Positions 51,485 to 62,476 of a stretch of 64,000 bases of DNA are shown here, piece after piece (position 1 is the first letter of the stretch; every line of letters starts with the position of its first letter). Where the stretch lies: contig CM056743.1 in the NCBI GenBank assembly GCA_029851415.1, positions 26,512,905 through 26,576,904 of the forward strand, in the 5' to 3' direction. The position numbers were made by a program, and so were the translations under genes. The stretch is from Eretmocerus hayati. Lineage: Eukaryota; Arthropoda; Insecta; Hymenoptera; Aphelinidae. The notes below the pieces were generated by a model. The model was not told the DNA's origin and did not search any database. It saw only the letters and a program-made list of their open reading frames with translations.

Positions 51485-52131
51485 TATTGGCCACACTCAA
51501 CTTGGATTTTCTCCGAATGGATAAACATGGATTCAAACTGCGGACGCAACACGCTATCTTGGTCCCAAGACTCTGCCACCTTAATGATAACGCGCGTAAC
51601 TGAGAGGTCCCAGAGAGCTATCATACATTTGCATCCATATGAAACATGGCACTTTTTCTGAACCCAACCGTCAGTGTAAACGATATCTCCGAAATCTGAT
51701 GCCACAAGGTAAAAAAAGTGTTCTGTTTCATTTGCAGGAACATTCGATTGATAGTGACTCTGCGGCAAGATTTCTGGCGGGAAAAGAGTAGCGCATGAAT
51801 TCATATAAGGTACGGCATAAACCCATCCAAATTTTGGGAAATTCGCCCTTCTTACGAGAGAATTCAAGTTGCGCGGAGTCAATGGCATCCAGAGAGAAAT
51901 GATAGGAATTGAAATTTTCGTTCAGCATGCCTCAGGAAGATTAATATATCCCGAGAACCAGCAGAGTGCTACGGAGGAGATCCCAAAAAAAACCCACAAA
52001 GCTAATTTTGCAATCATTGGCGGTTTGTTGCCTGTTCTATGATGAAGAGCACCACTTGCGAAAGCTAAGTAAACCATCATTCGTTTTCCAATTACGCAGA
52101 GAAGAAAATTTCTTCAACTGCTGACATTCAA
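51485..52131 (-). pseudogene. Decayed membrane-protein-like frame, family uncertain
   Basis: On the minus strand one frame stays open from about 52131 down into the TIR element, over 200 codons, except for a single TGA at about 51925. Before the stop it reads as a basic segment containing RTGNK, then a hydrophobic stretch (about 52020-51945, ALWVFFGISSVALCWF) that could span a membrane. After the stop come SLWMPLTPRNL and KFGWVYAVPYMNSCATL words. The arrangement loosely recalls insect multi-pass membrane proteins such as chemoreceptors or NRF-6-type acyltransferases, but I cannot assign a family. The frame ends inside the adjacent transposon terminus, consistent with a truncated relic. It could also be chance. 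Confidence 0.25.
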
Positions 52132-52176
52132 TACTCGTATAATTGATTACTATCAAATCACATGGTTACTGGATAT

Positions 52177-52197
52177 GGGTTATGGGTTATGGGTTAT
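52177..52197. repeat. Short GGGTTAT tandem repeat
   Basis: Three perfect heptamers, with partial units on both sides. It does not match the TTAGG telomere repeat of most insects and is too short to be telomeric. Confidence 0.9.
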
Positions 52198-52265
52198 GGT
52201 TAATTCACTTCACTTTGATTTTTCTCACAAATCCGACTCATTGAATTATTTTTCTTGAATGAAAT

Positions 52266-52895
52266 ATGCTTCCTTTTGATATTCTCAAAAACGTCTATGA
52301 CACAAAAATTATGTTCCAGTACTTTGGTCATTTTGATGTAATAGGAAATCATTTTATTCGCTCAAATAAGGCAAAAAAATTTGATCAGTTTCGCGAGAAA
52401 CTTGCACATGATTTTTATTTTATCATTCCATTCCGGTCAATCACATGATCATCACATTAGTGACTAGTTGATACTAAAATCACAGAATAAGTGACAGTTT
52501 CAACGGGAGTCAGTCTTGGAAAGACCACCAGACTAATGTATGTAACTATGATTGCGAGAAGCCTCTCAAGATCAATGCTCAGAGATTCAAAGATTTTTAT
52601 GCCCACACTCAATCTGACGGTATCGAGGACGGTATTTTTCAGGAATATGAAATTAGATTTGCTGATATAAAACCTACTCAGGATGTCATAAAGACATTCT
52701 TTAGTGTTTCCTGGGACAAAGTCAAAAATGGAGTCTCATTTGAATGAGGACACTTCTTTTAATGATTCTCAAACTATACCAGAAAAATCAGAAGAATTGA
52801 AGAATGTCACTTATACTCAGGTCATCATTCGACTGTTGTCTATCAGAAAAAGCGAAGAGAATAATATGGAGATCCTTAACTGCAATTCTAGTTGA
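52266..52895 (+). pseudogene. Coding-like relic, unrecognised
   Basis: Three successive plus-strand open segments have protein-like composition: 52266-52448 (ATG start, aromatic and basic), about 52476-52739 (no ATG; contains KINAQRFKDFYAHTQSDGIE and SWDKVKNG) and 52704-52895 (acidic, Ser/Glu-rich). The second and third lie in different frames and overlap, as expected if a frameshift broke one gene. I recognise no family. The low stop density in AT-rich DNA and the charged composition suggest a former coding region, but chance cannot be excluded. A host gene exon, a viral insertion and a transposon gene are all possible. Confidence 0.22.
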
Positions 52896-52963
52896 ATCGA
52901 GAAGACATACCTAACAAATATGTTTCTCGGGCATAGCTTTTCGAATTAACCTCTTCCCGCATT

Positions 52964-52992
52964 TGTCCACATATGTTCCACATATGTGGACA
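52964..52992. repeat. Perfect 13-bp-arm palindrome
   Basis: TGTCCACATATGT, a 3-bp loop, then the exact complement. It contains two CATATG E-box-type words, but so short a site has no assignable role. Confidence 0.85.
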
Positions 52993-55089
52993 CATCTTTG
53001 GATCGGGTTCCTCTAATTCTCCTTGACTTAGGAGGAAAAGTACTTTATGCATTATCTTCCTTGGCCCAAAGTAGAGGAAATTCCATGATTTTGGCGAACA
53101 TAGTCTCATCATCAGTTATCCATTATAGCTAATGGTTATGATGAACTATCTCACTTTATCATGCTCTTTGGGTCGGTTCATCTTTTGACTGTTACAACTA
53201 ACTGAATTGAGATGATAGGATGAGGATACTAGTCGCGTTATGTTTTTTCATCCAAATTGATGATTTTCCATGGAGTTCATAATGAAATTCCCGTTGCTAG
53301 TGCCTCATTCGTGTTTGACCTTGAAAAGTTCATGCTGCCATAACTGTCTTTTGGCATGACTTTATCACATCGTGTTTGGGCTCAAAATGATTCTCACGAT
53401 CCTCACTATAGAATCTGGTAGGGAACGAAGATCTGAAAGCACAGGAAGTAGAAGCGTGCATGAAGAGGTTAAACATTTTGGAGTTGTCGTCAATCATTTC
53501 ATTTTGACATAACCCTACTAATTTTAGTGCAACCCATGACCAAGTAAAGCCAAACTGGCAAAATACAAATATCAACTTGAGCAAAGATAGAAAATGTGTT
53601 TAAAAGCTCTCATCGGCCATAGAGGAACCGGTAGATAACTTTCTTTTTTTTCCTTTGGGAAAATATAAGTAATAGAAAAAGGAACATTATTGAACCATTG
53701 ACCAAAGTATTAAGTTTTCCGTATACTGAAGATGAAAATTCTTTCGACTCACTCAAATACCAAAGTTACGTAATCAAACCGACAACCAAACCACAGGAGA
53801 GCCTGTCATACGGACTCATAAAGATAATTGACTAGTTTGAAGAGAGGGTTCAAAAAACCAGAAACTCATACGACAAAGGGTGAGCACTTTCAACGAGTAA
53901 GAGTAATAGATGGCGGCCTCTTCACAGACCTCTAAGTTTTTCCAAGTTTTTTCCAAGGCTTTTCTCTCCCTTTGCTCATTCCATGATAGGTACAGACAAG
54001 CTCATAGAAGAGACAATTCAGCCATAGGTCTCTATCCGACTCTGTCTTCTCGGTCGTCGAAGCCGTACACAACATCAGTATTATACCAAAGCAGCACAGT
54101 TACTGCCTTTGTTTCAACTCTCTTTGCTCAACGAGGTATATACACGCAATCCCTCCGTATGTCATGTGACAGTTGCACCCAAAATTTCATAACTCCATCC
54201 AAGAGGATTTTTTTGGCTTTGTTCTCTAACCCATCGAGTGCCAGAATTTAGAGAGTTTCAAGTAAGGAAATCAAATTCATCAGAGCCATAAAGCACAAAT
54301 CGTAGATTTTTTATACCCTCTTGAGGTATACCCTGTAGAATAGTTAATATGTAATGTGTTCTCTATCAAGTGATGGTAGAAAAACAGTAGTTGAAATTGT
54401 AGTAGTAGTGATGGTTGAGAGAAGCAAGCATAAAAGGCCTTTGACCGGTCGACTGCAAATTTGCTCTTCGATTCTTCGATTGGCTTTCTTTAATTGGTAT
54501 CAAGCCTTTGCTATTGGTATACTATATATAGATAGTATAGTAATAGTAGTCGGATCGATGCAATGGCCGAGTTCCGATAGCTTTGTATATGTTGGTTTCT
54601 CTCATTCTTTCTCTCTTTTTTCTGTGATTTCTAAGAATCAATCGAGTTACGAGAATAAGCCTGATAATTATTTCAGAGTTCATGCTCTTTCTCTGACTTG
54701 TGCCGTGTTGCATTATTTGTTTGAGTTTTCGTGCAAGAATCTGAACTTGGACTTGGAGATATATAAGATATTGAAAGACGGATGGAAGAGATATTATTAT
54801 CGAATGATTGACGCATGGTTCACTTTAGCTAGCTGGTTTTTCATACTATATTGGTGATCGAAGATGAGTTATGAGGTTCTGTGAGATTACAATTTTTCAT
54901 GGATAGAAAGGGGTGAGAAGGATACTATGAAAAAGATCAAGGTGAAAAATTGATTTCAGATGACTATTTCTACTTCTGGGAGTATATTCAGGTGGAAGAT
55001 TGCTTCATCATTGAGGTCAAGTATTTTTTTGGGTCAATCCGTTTCTGGAATCAGAGATGAATGTTTAAAACTGACTACTGTTGGACAAG
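52993..55089. other. 2.1-kb stretch without a supported gene
   Basis: AT-rich with pyrimidine-rich runs at 53915-53970. A plus-strand ATG frame at 54354-54857 (167 codons) is rich in Trp, Tyr and hydrophobic residues, but is overlapped by a minus frame and matches nothing recognised. It is not called. Confidence 0.45.
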
Positions 55090-55262
55090 AAGATGTTAAA
55101 CCTTGCGAAACGTGAATCTTGGAAAAATTCTGTGAACCATCTTGTTTTGATACAAAATGAAGGCATCACATAGGATTTAGTCCCATAAGCCTTGTATTGT
55201 GAGATATAATAGCTGTGAAGATCAGCACTGCTAATATAGGCTGGTAGTTAAAGTCGAAATCC
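55090..55262. mobile_element. Left arm of interrupted foldback (30460 family)
   Basis: Carries ATTCTGTGAACCATCTTGTT, AATGAAGGCATC, TTAGTCCCATAAGCCTT and GTGAGATATAATAGCTG. These match the arm order of the complete foldback at 30460-30788. Its partner arm lies 4.3 kb away, beyond the large array-bearing element. Confidence 0.65.
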
Positions 55263-55317
55263 GCAAATACCAGCCATAGGCCCAAGAAGTTGTATGTATG
55301 AAGATACCCACACAGCA

Positions 55318-56590
55318 TGGGAATATTTCAAGAAAATATTTCACTGGAATATTTCAATGGAATCTTTCAGAAATCTTCCAGGAATATTTCAGGGAATATT
55401 TCATAATATTTCGTTGGAATATTCCAGAGCAATCCCCCAGGAAGCTCCCAGAAATATTTCATGAAATATCACGAACAATCTTTCAGAAACCTTACGCTGA
55501 AAGATTTCTGAAAGGTTTCTGAAAGATTTCAGAGCAACATTCCAAGAGTTTGACTTGGAAATATTTCTGCAATGTTGCACGACACTTTTCCAGCGACCTT
55601 GCACTGGAAGGTCTTTGGGAGGTCTTTGGGAGCTTCCTGGAAGATTTTTGAGAGGTTTCTGAGAGCTTCCTCGATAAGATTTCAGTGCAATATTTGCAAA
55701 ACATCATCTTCAAACATTCTTGCAATATTCCTGACAATCTTTCAGCAATATTGATTCGGAGAAATTCTCAAGAGGTTTTCCAATATATAGTCCTTTGAAG
55801 AATTTTTGGAATATCCCAAAAGTATGGCTTTCATATATTTCATCAATTGACAATTTCTCAGCAATTGTGATGGAGAAAATTCTTGAAATATTTCTAAAAG
55901 CTTTCTGAAAGATTCCAGTGCAATATTCTAGCGATATTACTTCAAAATATCCCTGCAATATTCTACAAACAACATTCCAGCAATCCTGGTCCGGAAGATT
56001 TTTGGAAGATTCCTGAAAGATTACTGAAAGATTCCAGTGTAATATTGCAAAAAAATGACTTTTGAATATTTCTGCAATATTGCACGACAACATCCAAGCA
56101 ATCTTGCATCGGAAGATTTTCGATAAAGTTCCTGAAAGCTTTCTGGAACACTGTTGATCGGTACCTGAGTGCTCTTCCAAAGATCCCAGTGCAATACTCC
56201 AAAAACATCGTATTATGCCTGCGATGATCCACTGGCAGTCTGTCTTCAATTTCCTCCCAATAAAATATTCGGGCCAAGTTCGTGGAGGTTTGCTGAAAGA
56301 TTCCAGTGGATCTTCCAAAAGTAGTATTCCGAAGTTGTTCTCAAAAATTTCGTTGTAAATATTCCAGCAATCTTATTCCGAACGATTTTTGAATGGTTTC
56401 TGACAGATTTCAGTGGAATATAATGTTTCGTGAATCTCATCATCTCCATATATTCCTGCTGTACTGTGAGAATCTTTGAGAAGATACCAGAAAGGTTATC
56501 CAGTGCAATATGCAATTGATATTTCTGAAAGATTTCAGTGCAATATTCCATAAATATCTTTCTGAAATATTTGTGCAATATCTGGTTGAG
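55318..56590. repeat. Left subterminal array of self-complementary decamers
   Basis: GGAATATTTC, GGAATATTCC, GAAAGATTTC, GGAAGATTTC and CAATATTGCA-type words follow each other with roughly 10-22 bp spacing and no exact higher-order period. Because the units are near-palindromic, both strands look alike, and long open frames run on both (for example 55710-56318 minus). Those frames, rich in IFQ/EIF/FRN words, are by-products of the repeat. Some words have the GAAnnTTC geometry of heat-shock elements, though most have a 3-bp spacer. Confidence 0.8.
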
Positions 56591-59139
56591 TCCAGATCAC
56601 ATATGCCTCCACGATATGCTCAGGTTATCAAGTGATCTGGATTCTCAGGCTCTTGAACAATAACCGAAATTATTAATAACCGTATGGAGGCTTAGAATGG
56701 GAGTCCTGAAAGGTCGATCCTCTTCAAGCTGAGAAGAGTATTTCTGAGACGAAAATGCATCGCTATAATTGGATTTCAAGGTGCTAAATTTATCCAACTA
56801 TATACTGTGGCTCCGCGAGGGTTAGTTCATCATTCATAGCCAGACATCTTGAGTATTCCAAAATTCTCCTAATGAGCAAATTTGGCGTTATTGGGATCTT
56901 TTACTAATTCGATCCTCTGGTGAATAATTCTCGAGGATCTCGTCCTGGGAAGCCACTCGAAGCTGGTCAGGTCAGGTTAGCAAGTCAGTGCCATCAATTC
57001 AGTCAGTGCCAGTCAGTGCCGTGCAGCACAGTGCAGCATTGTGCGGGACCAATCTCTGCACGCCGAGCTGAATATCATCAACTTGTGTTCTTCGTGGCGA
57101 GTCGTGTATAAAGGGAATTTCCATGTATTTCCCAACGTTTCCTTGTTACTCATCTCGTAGTGATGCATCAAGTATTGTCAACCTTATGGAAAACTTTACG
57201 AACTTGCGGTCTTACAGTTTTCAAGTGACCGGCATGATCAACCATAACCTATGCCCTCGTTGTCGGAACTTTCTTAACCCATAGAGCTGATCTGTATTCG
57301 TTGCTGATACCTTGTAGATCAGATGAGTATTTCTGCCCAATAATCTTTTTGAGTGCTAGTGAGCAAAGAGCTAGACACTTTGTGTTCAGTCAAAGATATA
57401 TTTGCAGGAAAATGGGTGCGAGCAAATGGACGAAATGCTATTTAAAGCAGGATCACTGATGACATCATCATTTGTGTAAGATAGAGATAAACCATCAATT
57501 ATGATGAGAACAATTATCTCAACATATACAAGCTACCCACACATCTTCTGCAACTCTTCATCCCATATCTGTAGGTGAGATTCTATCCTCAACTAGATGG
57601 TGATTGTATCATTCTGTAGACACGAGTCGTACACATTACTTCTCCAAGTCAAACCAATTGGCGGGAATGGGTTTTCATCCAGTTCTTGAATATTTCAATC
57701 TACATATTAGGTACATGAGAATGGTCATCAAGAATGGCGATTGCATAGACATTCTTAAGCATTCGTTGACAGTATTTGTAATGAAACAAAGAGACATCTC
57801 TTGATCTTAAGCGTATGTTTGTGCAGCATCTGTATACCCAGGCTATGTTCAAGGTCCTTCCTTGATGGACGTATTGGATAACCAATCAATGGGATTCTGA
57901 TATCAGTAACAGTATCAATTGAACACCCTATGAGAGCTTGGAGTATTTCAGCCATCAGACTAAGTAAAACATTAGGTAACCATACAATCCTTTGGATGGA
58001 AGCGAAGTAGAGTTTTGGGGATCATAACTTTCAGATTTCAACTTAATATGACCATGAACAGACAACTTTTCTAAGAGACTATTCACAAGAATTGAATGGA
58101 AAAATTCCTCATCAAACAAAATTATATTAGAGACTTTGCTGTGAAACTCTGCATTGGTTTCTCGTCTCACTTTTGAACCCTCCATACAGTTATGAATCCT
58201 CCATCTATCCTACGTGGAATTCTGGTTTGTTTTGTTGAAGCTGATCTCATCAAATTCTTCATTGAGGATGAGATGAACGAATCCAAAGTAAGATTAGTTT
58301 TCAGAGAAAATGACTCTATTACCGTGCACTAATATTTCCATTTAATATAGAAAAGTTTTGTTTGAACCGAGGTTGTCAGTCCCACCAATTTGAACAATGA
58401 ATTAGTTCTGAACTAATGAAAGCACACTGTGAATACACTTTACATTGTTCATTCTACTCAGATGACAACTGTCGAGTTGAGAACAAAATTAGGTGTTACT
58501 CGCTGGCTCTTGTTTCAGATCAGACATGAGATGATACTTCTCACTCAGAGGTCTTTATAGCCCGGTTCCTCAAGGAAACTACAATAAATTTACTACTAAG
58601 CTATTGGTAGGAGATTTCAGGAAACATAACTCTACTGTGAGGAATCCCATGAAATTTTTCAGGAACCCAGATGGAACATGATTGAATCTTCAGAGAAAAA
58701 GGAAACTTGTGAGACATTCGAACAATACGCTGATTTCTCACTTGTCTCCAATTTGAAGTAACCAAACGTCCCTTTTTTTCGAATGCTATTTTTTTGAGCC
58801 TCCGATGGTAAGTTTAGCGTGAGTTCTGGAAAGAGTTTTTCAACGAGATTCTGTATTATCTCCAACTGGTATCTTTGGATATTACCTTATTTAATTTATG
58901 ACCTAGTTTAGGTTATAACCTGAAAACATCTGGGATTTCCTGTAAAAAATTTATCTGTGAGTGAGTAAAAGTTCTTCCAATTCGTACAAGTTCCAGAATC
59001 TTTCCATCCTTTTGTCTGCAAAAAACTATACTGAATATCATTGAATGTTTTAGAAGTATTTCAGAAAAATGAGACTACAGTAAGAGACCCTGGGCAATCT
59101 GCCAAGAATCCAGATGGAATGTACCTATATAGTAATCAA
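56591..59139. other. Interior of the 4.3-kb element
   Basis: The subterminal words thin out and are nearly absent from 56600 to 58500, then reappear sparsely from 58550. A patch at 56965-57050 repeats CAGTGCC and GTGCAGCA words. Open frames are short (76 codons or fewer) and unrecognised, so no autonomous gene set is present. Confidence 0.5.
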
Positions 59140-59604
59140 CCTGAAATATTTTAGAAATATTGTCAGAAATCTTTTATGAAAGATTCCAAAAATCTTCCAC
59201 CAAAGATTCCAGAGATATTTCCAACCACAGACATAGTACTGCCAGGAATCTTTCATGAGATATTTCAGAAATATTTCATGGATGATTCCAGGAATATTCC
59301 CGACCGCGGACATAACTATATTTCCGAGAGGTTTCAATGAAATCTTCCAGAGATCTTTCATTGAAAGATTCCTGGAAGATTCCTGGCAATGTTACAGAAA
59401 CGTTCCAGTGAAATATTTCAATGTAATATTTCTGGAAGATTTCTGCAAGATTCCCTGGAATCTTCCCATGAAAGCTTCCAGGGAGATTCCCAGCCGCGGA
59501 CATAACTATATTCCAGGAATATTCCAGAGTAATATTTTTGGAATATTCCAATCTTTCAATGTAATATTCCTGGAATATTCCTGAAAGATTCCCATGCTGT
59601 GTGG
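59140..59604. repeat. Right subterminal array of self-complementary decamers
   Basis: Same word set as the left array, inverted as a whole. At 59572-59586 GGAATATTCCTGAAA gives three alternating GAA/TTC blocks at exact 5-bp phase, a canonical heat-shock-element pattern. A separate word, CCGCGGACATAACTATATT, appears twice (about 59305 and 59494), so the array also holds a longer internal duplication. Confidence 0.8.
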
Positions 59605-59614
59605 GTACTGACAA

Positions 59615-59765
59615 TGTTGATATCCATTGCTATATCTCAAAATATGAGGCCTATATTGAATCCTTGAAAATACCATCATTCTACACTAAACAAGACCATC
59701 ACAAAATACTAGACCCAAAAACTCAATCCCCTTGATAAATATTTCAGGGTTAACCAAGTTTGATA
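59615..59765. mobile_element. Right arm of interrupted foldback (30460 family)
   Basis: Reversed, it carries GATGGTCTTGTTTAGTG, AATGATGGTATTTTCAAGG and GGCCTCATATTTTGAGATA. These align with the arms at 30460-30788 and with 55090-55262. Together with the left arm it brackets the 4.3-kb element. Confidence 0.6.
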
Positions 59766-60425
59766 TCAGCCAAGATGTAGAATTCCAAGAGTTATCTTCA
59801 CGGATATATTGGATATTACTCGAAATACTACTCATTCTTTCATTTGTAGAACAGCATTTCCATCCCTGGCGTTTAATCATTGGATCAATCTGAAGATACT
59901 TTTTTGTCTCCGGACATAGCATAGCATAACTATTTATTAAGATTCAGAGCGATAGGACACAGAACAATTCTGATGACTGATGATCAAATGGAATAGAATC
60001 CTTGACATCAACGTCGCGGGATTGCTGATGGACAAGAGTCACTTTATGGAGAAGTCATGAAAATCTTCCGTTTCACATGAATTCCAGCTATAATTCAATC
60101 TGCTGAAAAACTCATCGTGTTCACATTGAAAATATGCTGAATTGGATGTCCAACTGTTAATAGTTCATCAAATTCCAAAAATTCAATTGGATAAGACAGA
60201 CGAAATAGCGATTAAACCATTATCCTATCACTCTTCAACTATTCAGATCCTTAAAATATCTATTCACAATTTGTGCCAACATCAGCAAAGATGTGAGGTT
60301 ATTAATTTTTTCAAAATTCCAGTCACCAAAAATTCGAATGCAAGTATTGCGAAGGAATGAAATGAGATCTCGACAAATATCTTTTGAAGAGCTGCCAGGA
60401 AATATTGGCAAAGTGAAAACACTGG

Positions 60426-60500
<75 letters not shown>

Positions 60501-61426
60501 AGCCCGTAGCATGATAATAAAGCCGCGGTCACGATCATTAAACGCAGTTGGAATATAACGCAGCTTTGTATAGAGCAGGTGGAGGAATAATATCGTCTGC
60601 AGTTGTTCACGTCCTATACACTGGCTTTTCTTCTCCTACACCTTCTCCTCTTCTAGTGAACTCACACCTGGGGCATTAATTACCAGAAAACATACTAATA
60701 AACGCACAACCAAAGAAAGAGAGTAAGTCGAATCGCATAACATTTTGCAACGGTTCTAACAAATGAATCAAGCTCGAACGTTTTGTTGCATCTGAATATT
60801 AGTCATTTTCTCTGATGTGCCAAAACCGAAACTTTGCGTGATCTGCATGGGTATGTGTTTTTATAGTCCAAAACTCTCCAATAATTATATTCCCGTTCTA
60901 TTCCTCTATAGTAAACCTAGAGAGAGATGTAGGAATGTCTAGTATCCCAGAGGACTTTGTCGTTTTATGAGAATCAATTTCATTCGTACAGCATAATATC
61001 CAACTCTGTCTATGCAGAAGCAGCTTATGCTCTCTGTATACTTTGATGGTATATCGGTGTTGTTTATACTAGTGTATGTATGTATATAGATGTTTCCACT
61101 CTGTCACTGCCATGCCACGACCTCTTAATATTCATAACGTCTTCTGTGGGGTACTGATGGTGGCGGTGGCGCTGCTCTCGAAGCAGCTCGAAGCGGAAAC
61201 GAATGTGTTTCAGTCTAACAACAGCAGCAGTGAGTTGGTGACCTCTAGAACGCATTTTAATAACCATTCAATCTGCGCTGGTTTTTGATATATCATGCTT
61301 ACTTTGTATCGAAACTATGAGTTCCCACTTTTAAAGTGCTTTTGGGTAGAATGTTGAAACCTCACTGTACTAATAAATCTATCGATCTCCTGAGTTGTTT
61401 GTATCGATGATTTCGTGCTGTTCTTT
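59766..61426. other. Stretch without a supported gene
   Basis: Apart from the GA tract, only AT-rich sequence with short overlapping frames. No repeat family copy seen. Confidence 0.5.
60432..60499. repeat. (GA)n microsatellite
   Basis: About 34 GA units. GA tracts can bind GAGA-factor-type proteins in insects, but there is no gene nearby to regulate. Frames through it encode poly-(Glu-Arg) or poly-(Leu-Ser) and are artefacts. Confidence 0.97.
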
Positions 61427-61954
61427 TTGAGTTTATCAGCGGGAAGTTACTGAATTTTAATTGATCTCGAATCAATTTTCAATGATGACTTCAGTGCGTA
61501 GATTTAGGGTGATGACAGACAACCCGCCACGACGCGATTCTCATGCCATTTCACGACACGACATCACTCGACACGACACATAATTCATTTTGGTGAACCC
61601 AACTATCGATGGATTGGATTCATTTTCACAACCCATGACTGGTTCTATCAAATCCATCGATGGTTGGCTTCATCGGAATAGATTACGTGTCGTGTCGGGA
61701 GGTATCGTGTCGTGAAATGGCATGAGAATCGCGTCGTGGCGGGTTGTCCGTCATCACCCTTAGTGAATATACAATTATGTTGGACTGGAACTTCAGTGAC
61801 CTTCAATGACGACAACCTGATCGAACCTCAAGATTATTGAACTTTTATTACGACTTTAGTGTATATTCACTGAATCTATGCGCTGAAATCATCATTGAAA
61901 ATTGATCTGAGATCAACTCAAGTTCAGTGACTTCTCACTGGTGGACTTGACGAG
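61427..61954. mobile_element. TTCAGTG-type foldback, copy 2, interrupted
   Basis: The arms pair over about 75 bp. Left arm: CAGCGGGAAGTTACTGAA, then GATCTCGAATCAATTTTCAA; reversed right arm: CAGTGAGAAGTCACTGAA, then GATCTCAGATCAATTTTCAA. Both arms then reach GATGACTTCAGTGCG / GATGATTTCAGCGCA. Related to 15871-16370. The left arm is split by the MITE at 61506-61760, and the two halves rejoin in register with the right arm. Confidence 0.75.
61506..61760. mobile_element. GGGTGATGACAGACAACCC MITE, copy 3, nested
   Basis: Ends GGGTGATGACAGACAACCC and, reversed, GGGTGATGACGGACAACCC, followed by GCCACGACGCGATTCTCATG on both arms. TTA lies immediately outside each end. Removing the element and one TTA restores GATTTAGTGAATATA, matching GATTCAGTGAATATA in the uninterrupted opposite arm of the host foldback. 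A TTA duplication with G-rich TIRs fits the PIF/Harbinger superfamily. No coding capacity. Confidence 0.88.
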
Positions 61955-62203
61955 AGTAAACTATCAAAGAAGTTGTATGATGCTGTTTGGTTTTTGATGA
62001 ACGGTAGCCGAATGTGTTGGGATAGATTTCAAGTCCAAGATCATAAAATGATGGAGGTGCATTTGGCTTGAATGGTTTGAGATTACCAGTGCACGTGATT
62101 GATTACAATCCGTGTGAGTTTCTCAATCAGTGTGCTTAAAGTTATCAGCTGATGGATACAATATCGCATAATATCATTGTATCAAATTTTGTAGCAAAAA
62201 TAT

Positions 62204-62476
62204 ATGACGACACTTATTAGCATTTCTATTGAAACAAGAGATATTGGAAATGTCTTCCCAATGCACCCAAAGACTAGGCTCAAGATTTTCTTTAGATGTT
62301 TAGGTCACCCAAAAGATAAGTTTCATTTTTTCTGTGGTCACTGCCTTCCGAAATCATTCTACAAAATATCAGAAGAAAAAATTAGAGATCTCCAAACCAA
62401 AATCCGTTGTTGCAGGTTAATCCTTTGTAGCATACTCTATTTAAAAAAGCCAGAAGAAAGTCAATGTGAAACTTGA
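62204..62476 (+). CDS. Short open frame, unrecognised, doubtful
   Basis: A 90-codon ATG frame. The product is basic and Cys-containing, with GHPKDKFHFFCGHCLPKSF in the middle (residues about 34-52). The closely spaced His and Cys residues loosely suggest metal binding, but no zinc-finger spacing I know is complete. A Lys/Glu-rich helix-like segment follows. It may be an exon relic. No splice or promoter signal could be tied to it. Confidence 0.18.
   Translation: MTTLISISIETRDIGNVFPMHPKTRLKIFFRCLGHPKDKFHFFCGHCLPKSFYKISEEKIRDLQTKIRCCRLILCSILYLKKPEESQCET

Larger units (their letters stand above)
55307..59605. mobile_element. 4.3-kb TIR element with GGAATATTCC-type subterminal arrays
   Basis: Left terminus CCCACACAGCATGGGAATAT; the right terminus reversed reads CCCACACAGCATGGGAATCT. 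TA lies directly outside both ends (55305-55306 and 59606-59607), a candidate 2-bp target-site duplication. The outer 1.27 kb on the left and about 0.46 kb on the right are dense in short, nearly self-complementary units; the 2.5-kb interior is not. No transposase, integrase or polymerase motif was recognised in any frame. The structure recalls foldback-type elements with repeat-filled termini. It is inserted in a 30460-family foldback. Confidence 0.7.

Noticed and set aside
52177..52197. GGGTTAT triplet as interstitial telomere repeat
   Set aside because: Only three units, and not the TTAGG repeat of most insects.
54354..54857. 167-codon plus-strand frame with aromatic-rich product
   Set aside because: No family recognised; overlapped by a minus frame. 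Kept out for lack of evidence, although it is one of the longer frames.
55710..56318. 202-codon minus-strand open frame
   Set aside because: It lies wholly in the near-palindromic decamer array. The same array is open on the opposite strand and the product is a low-complexity reiteration of IFQ/NLS-type words. It is a by-product of the repeat.
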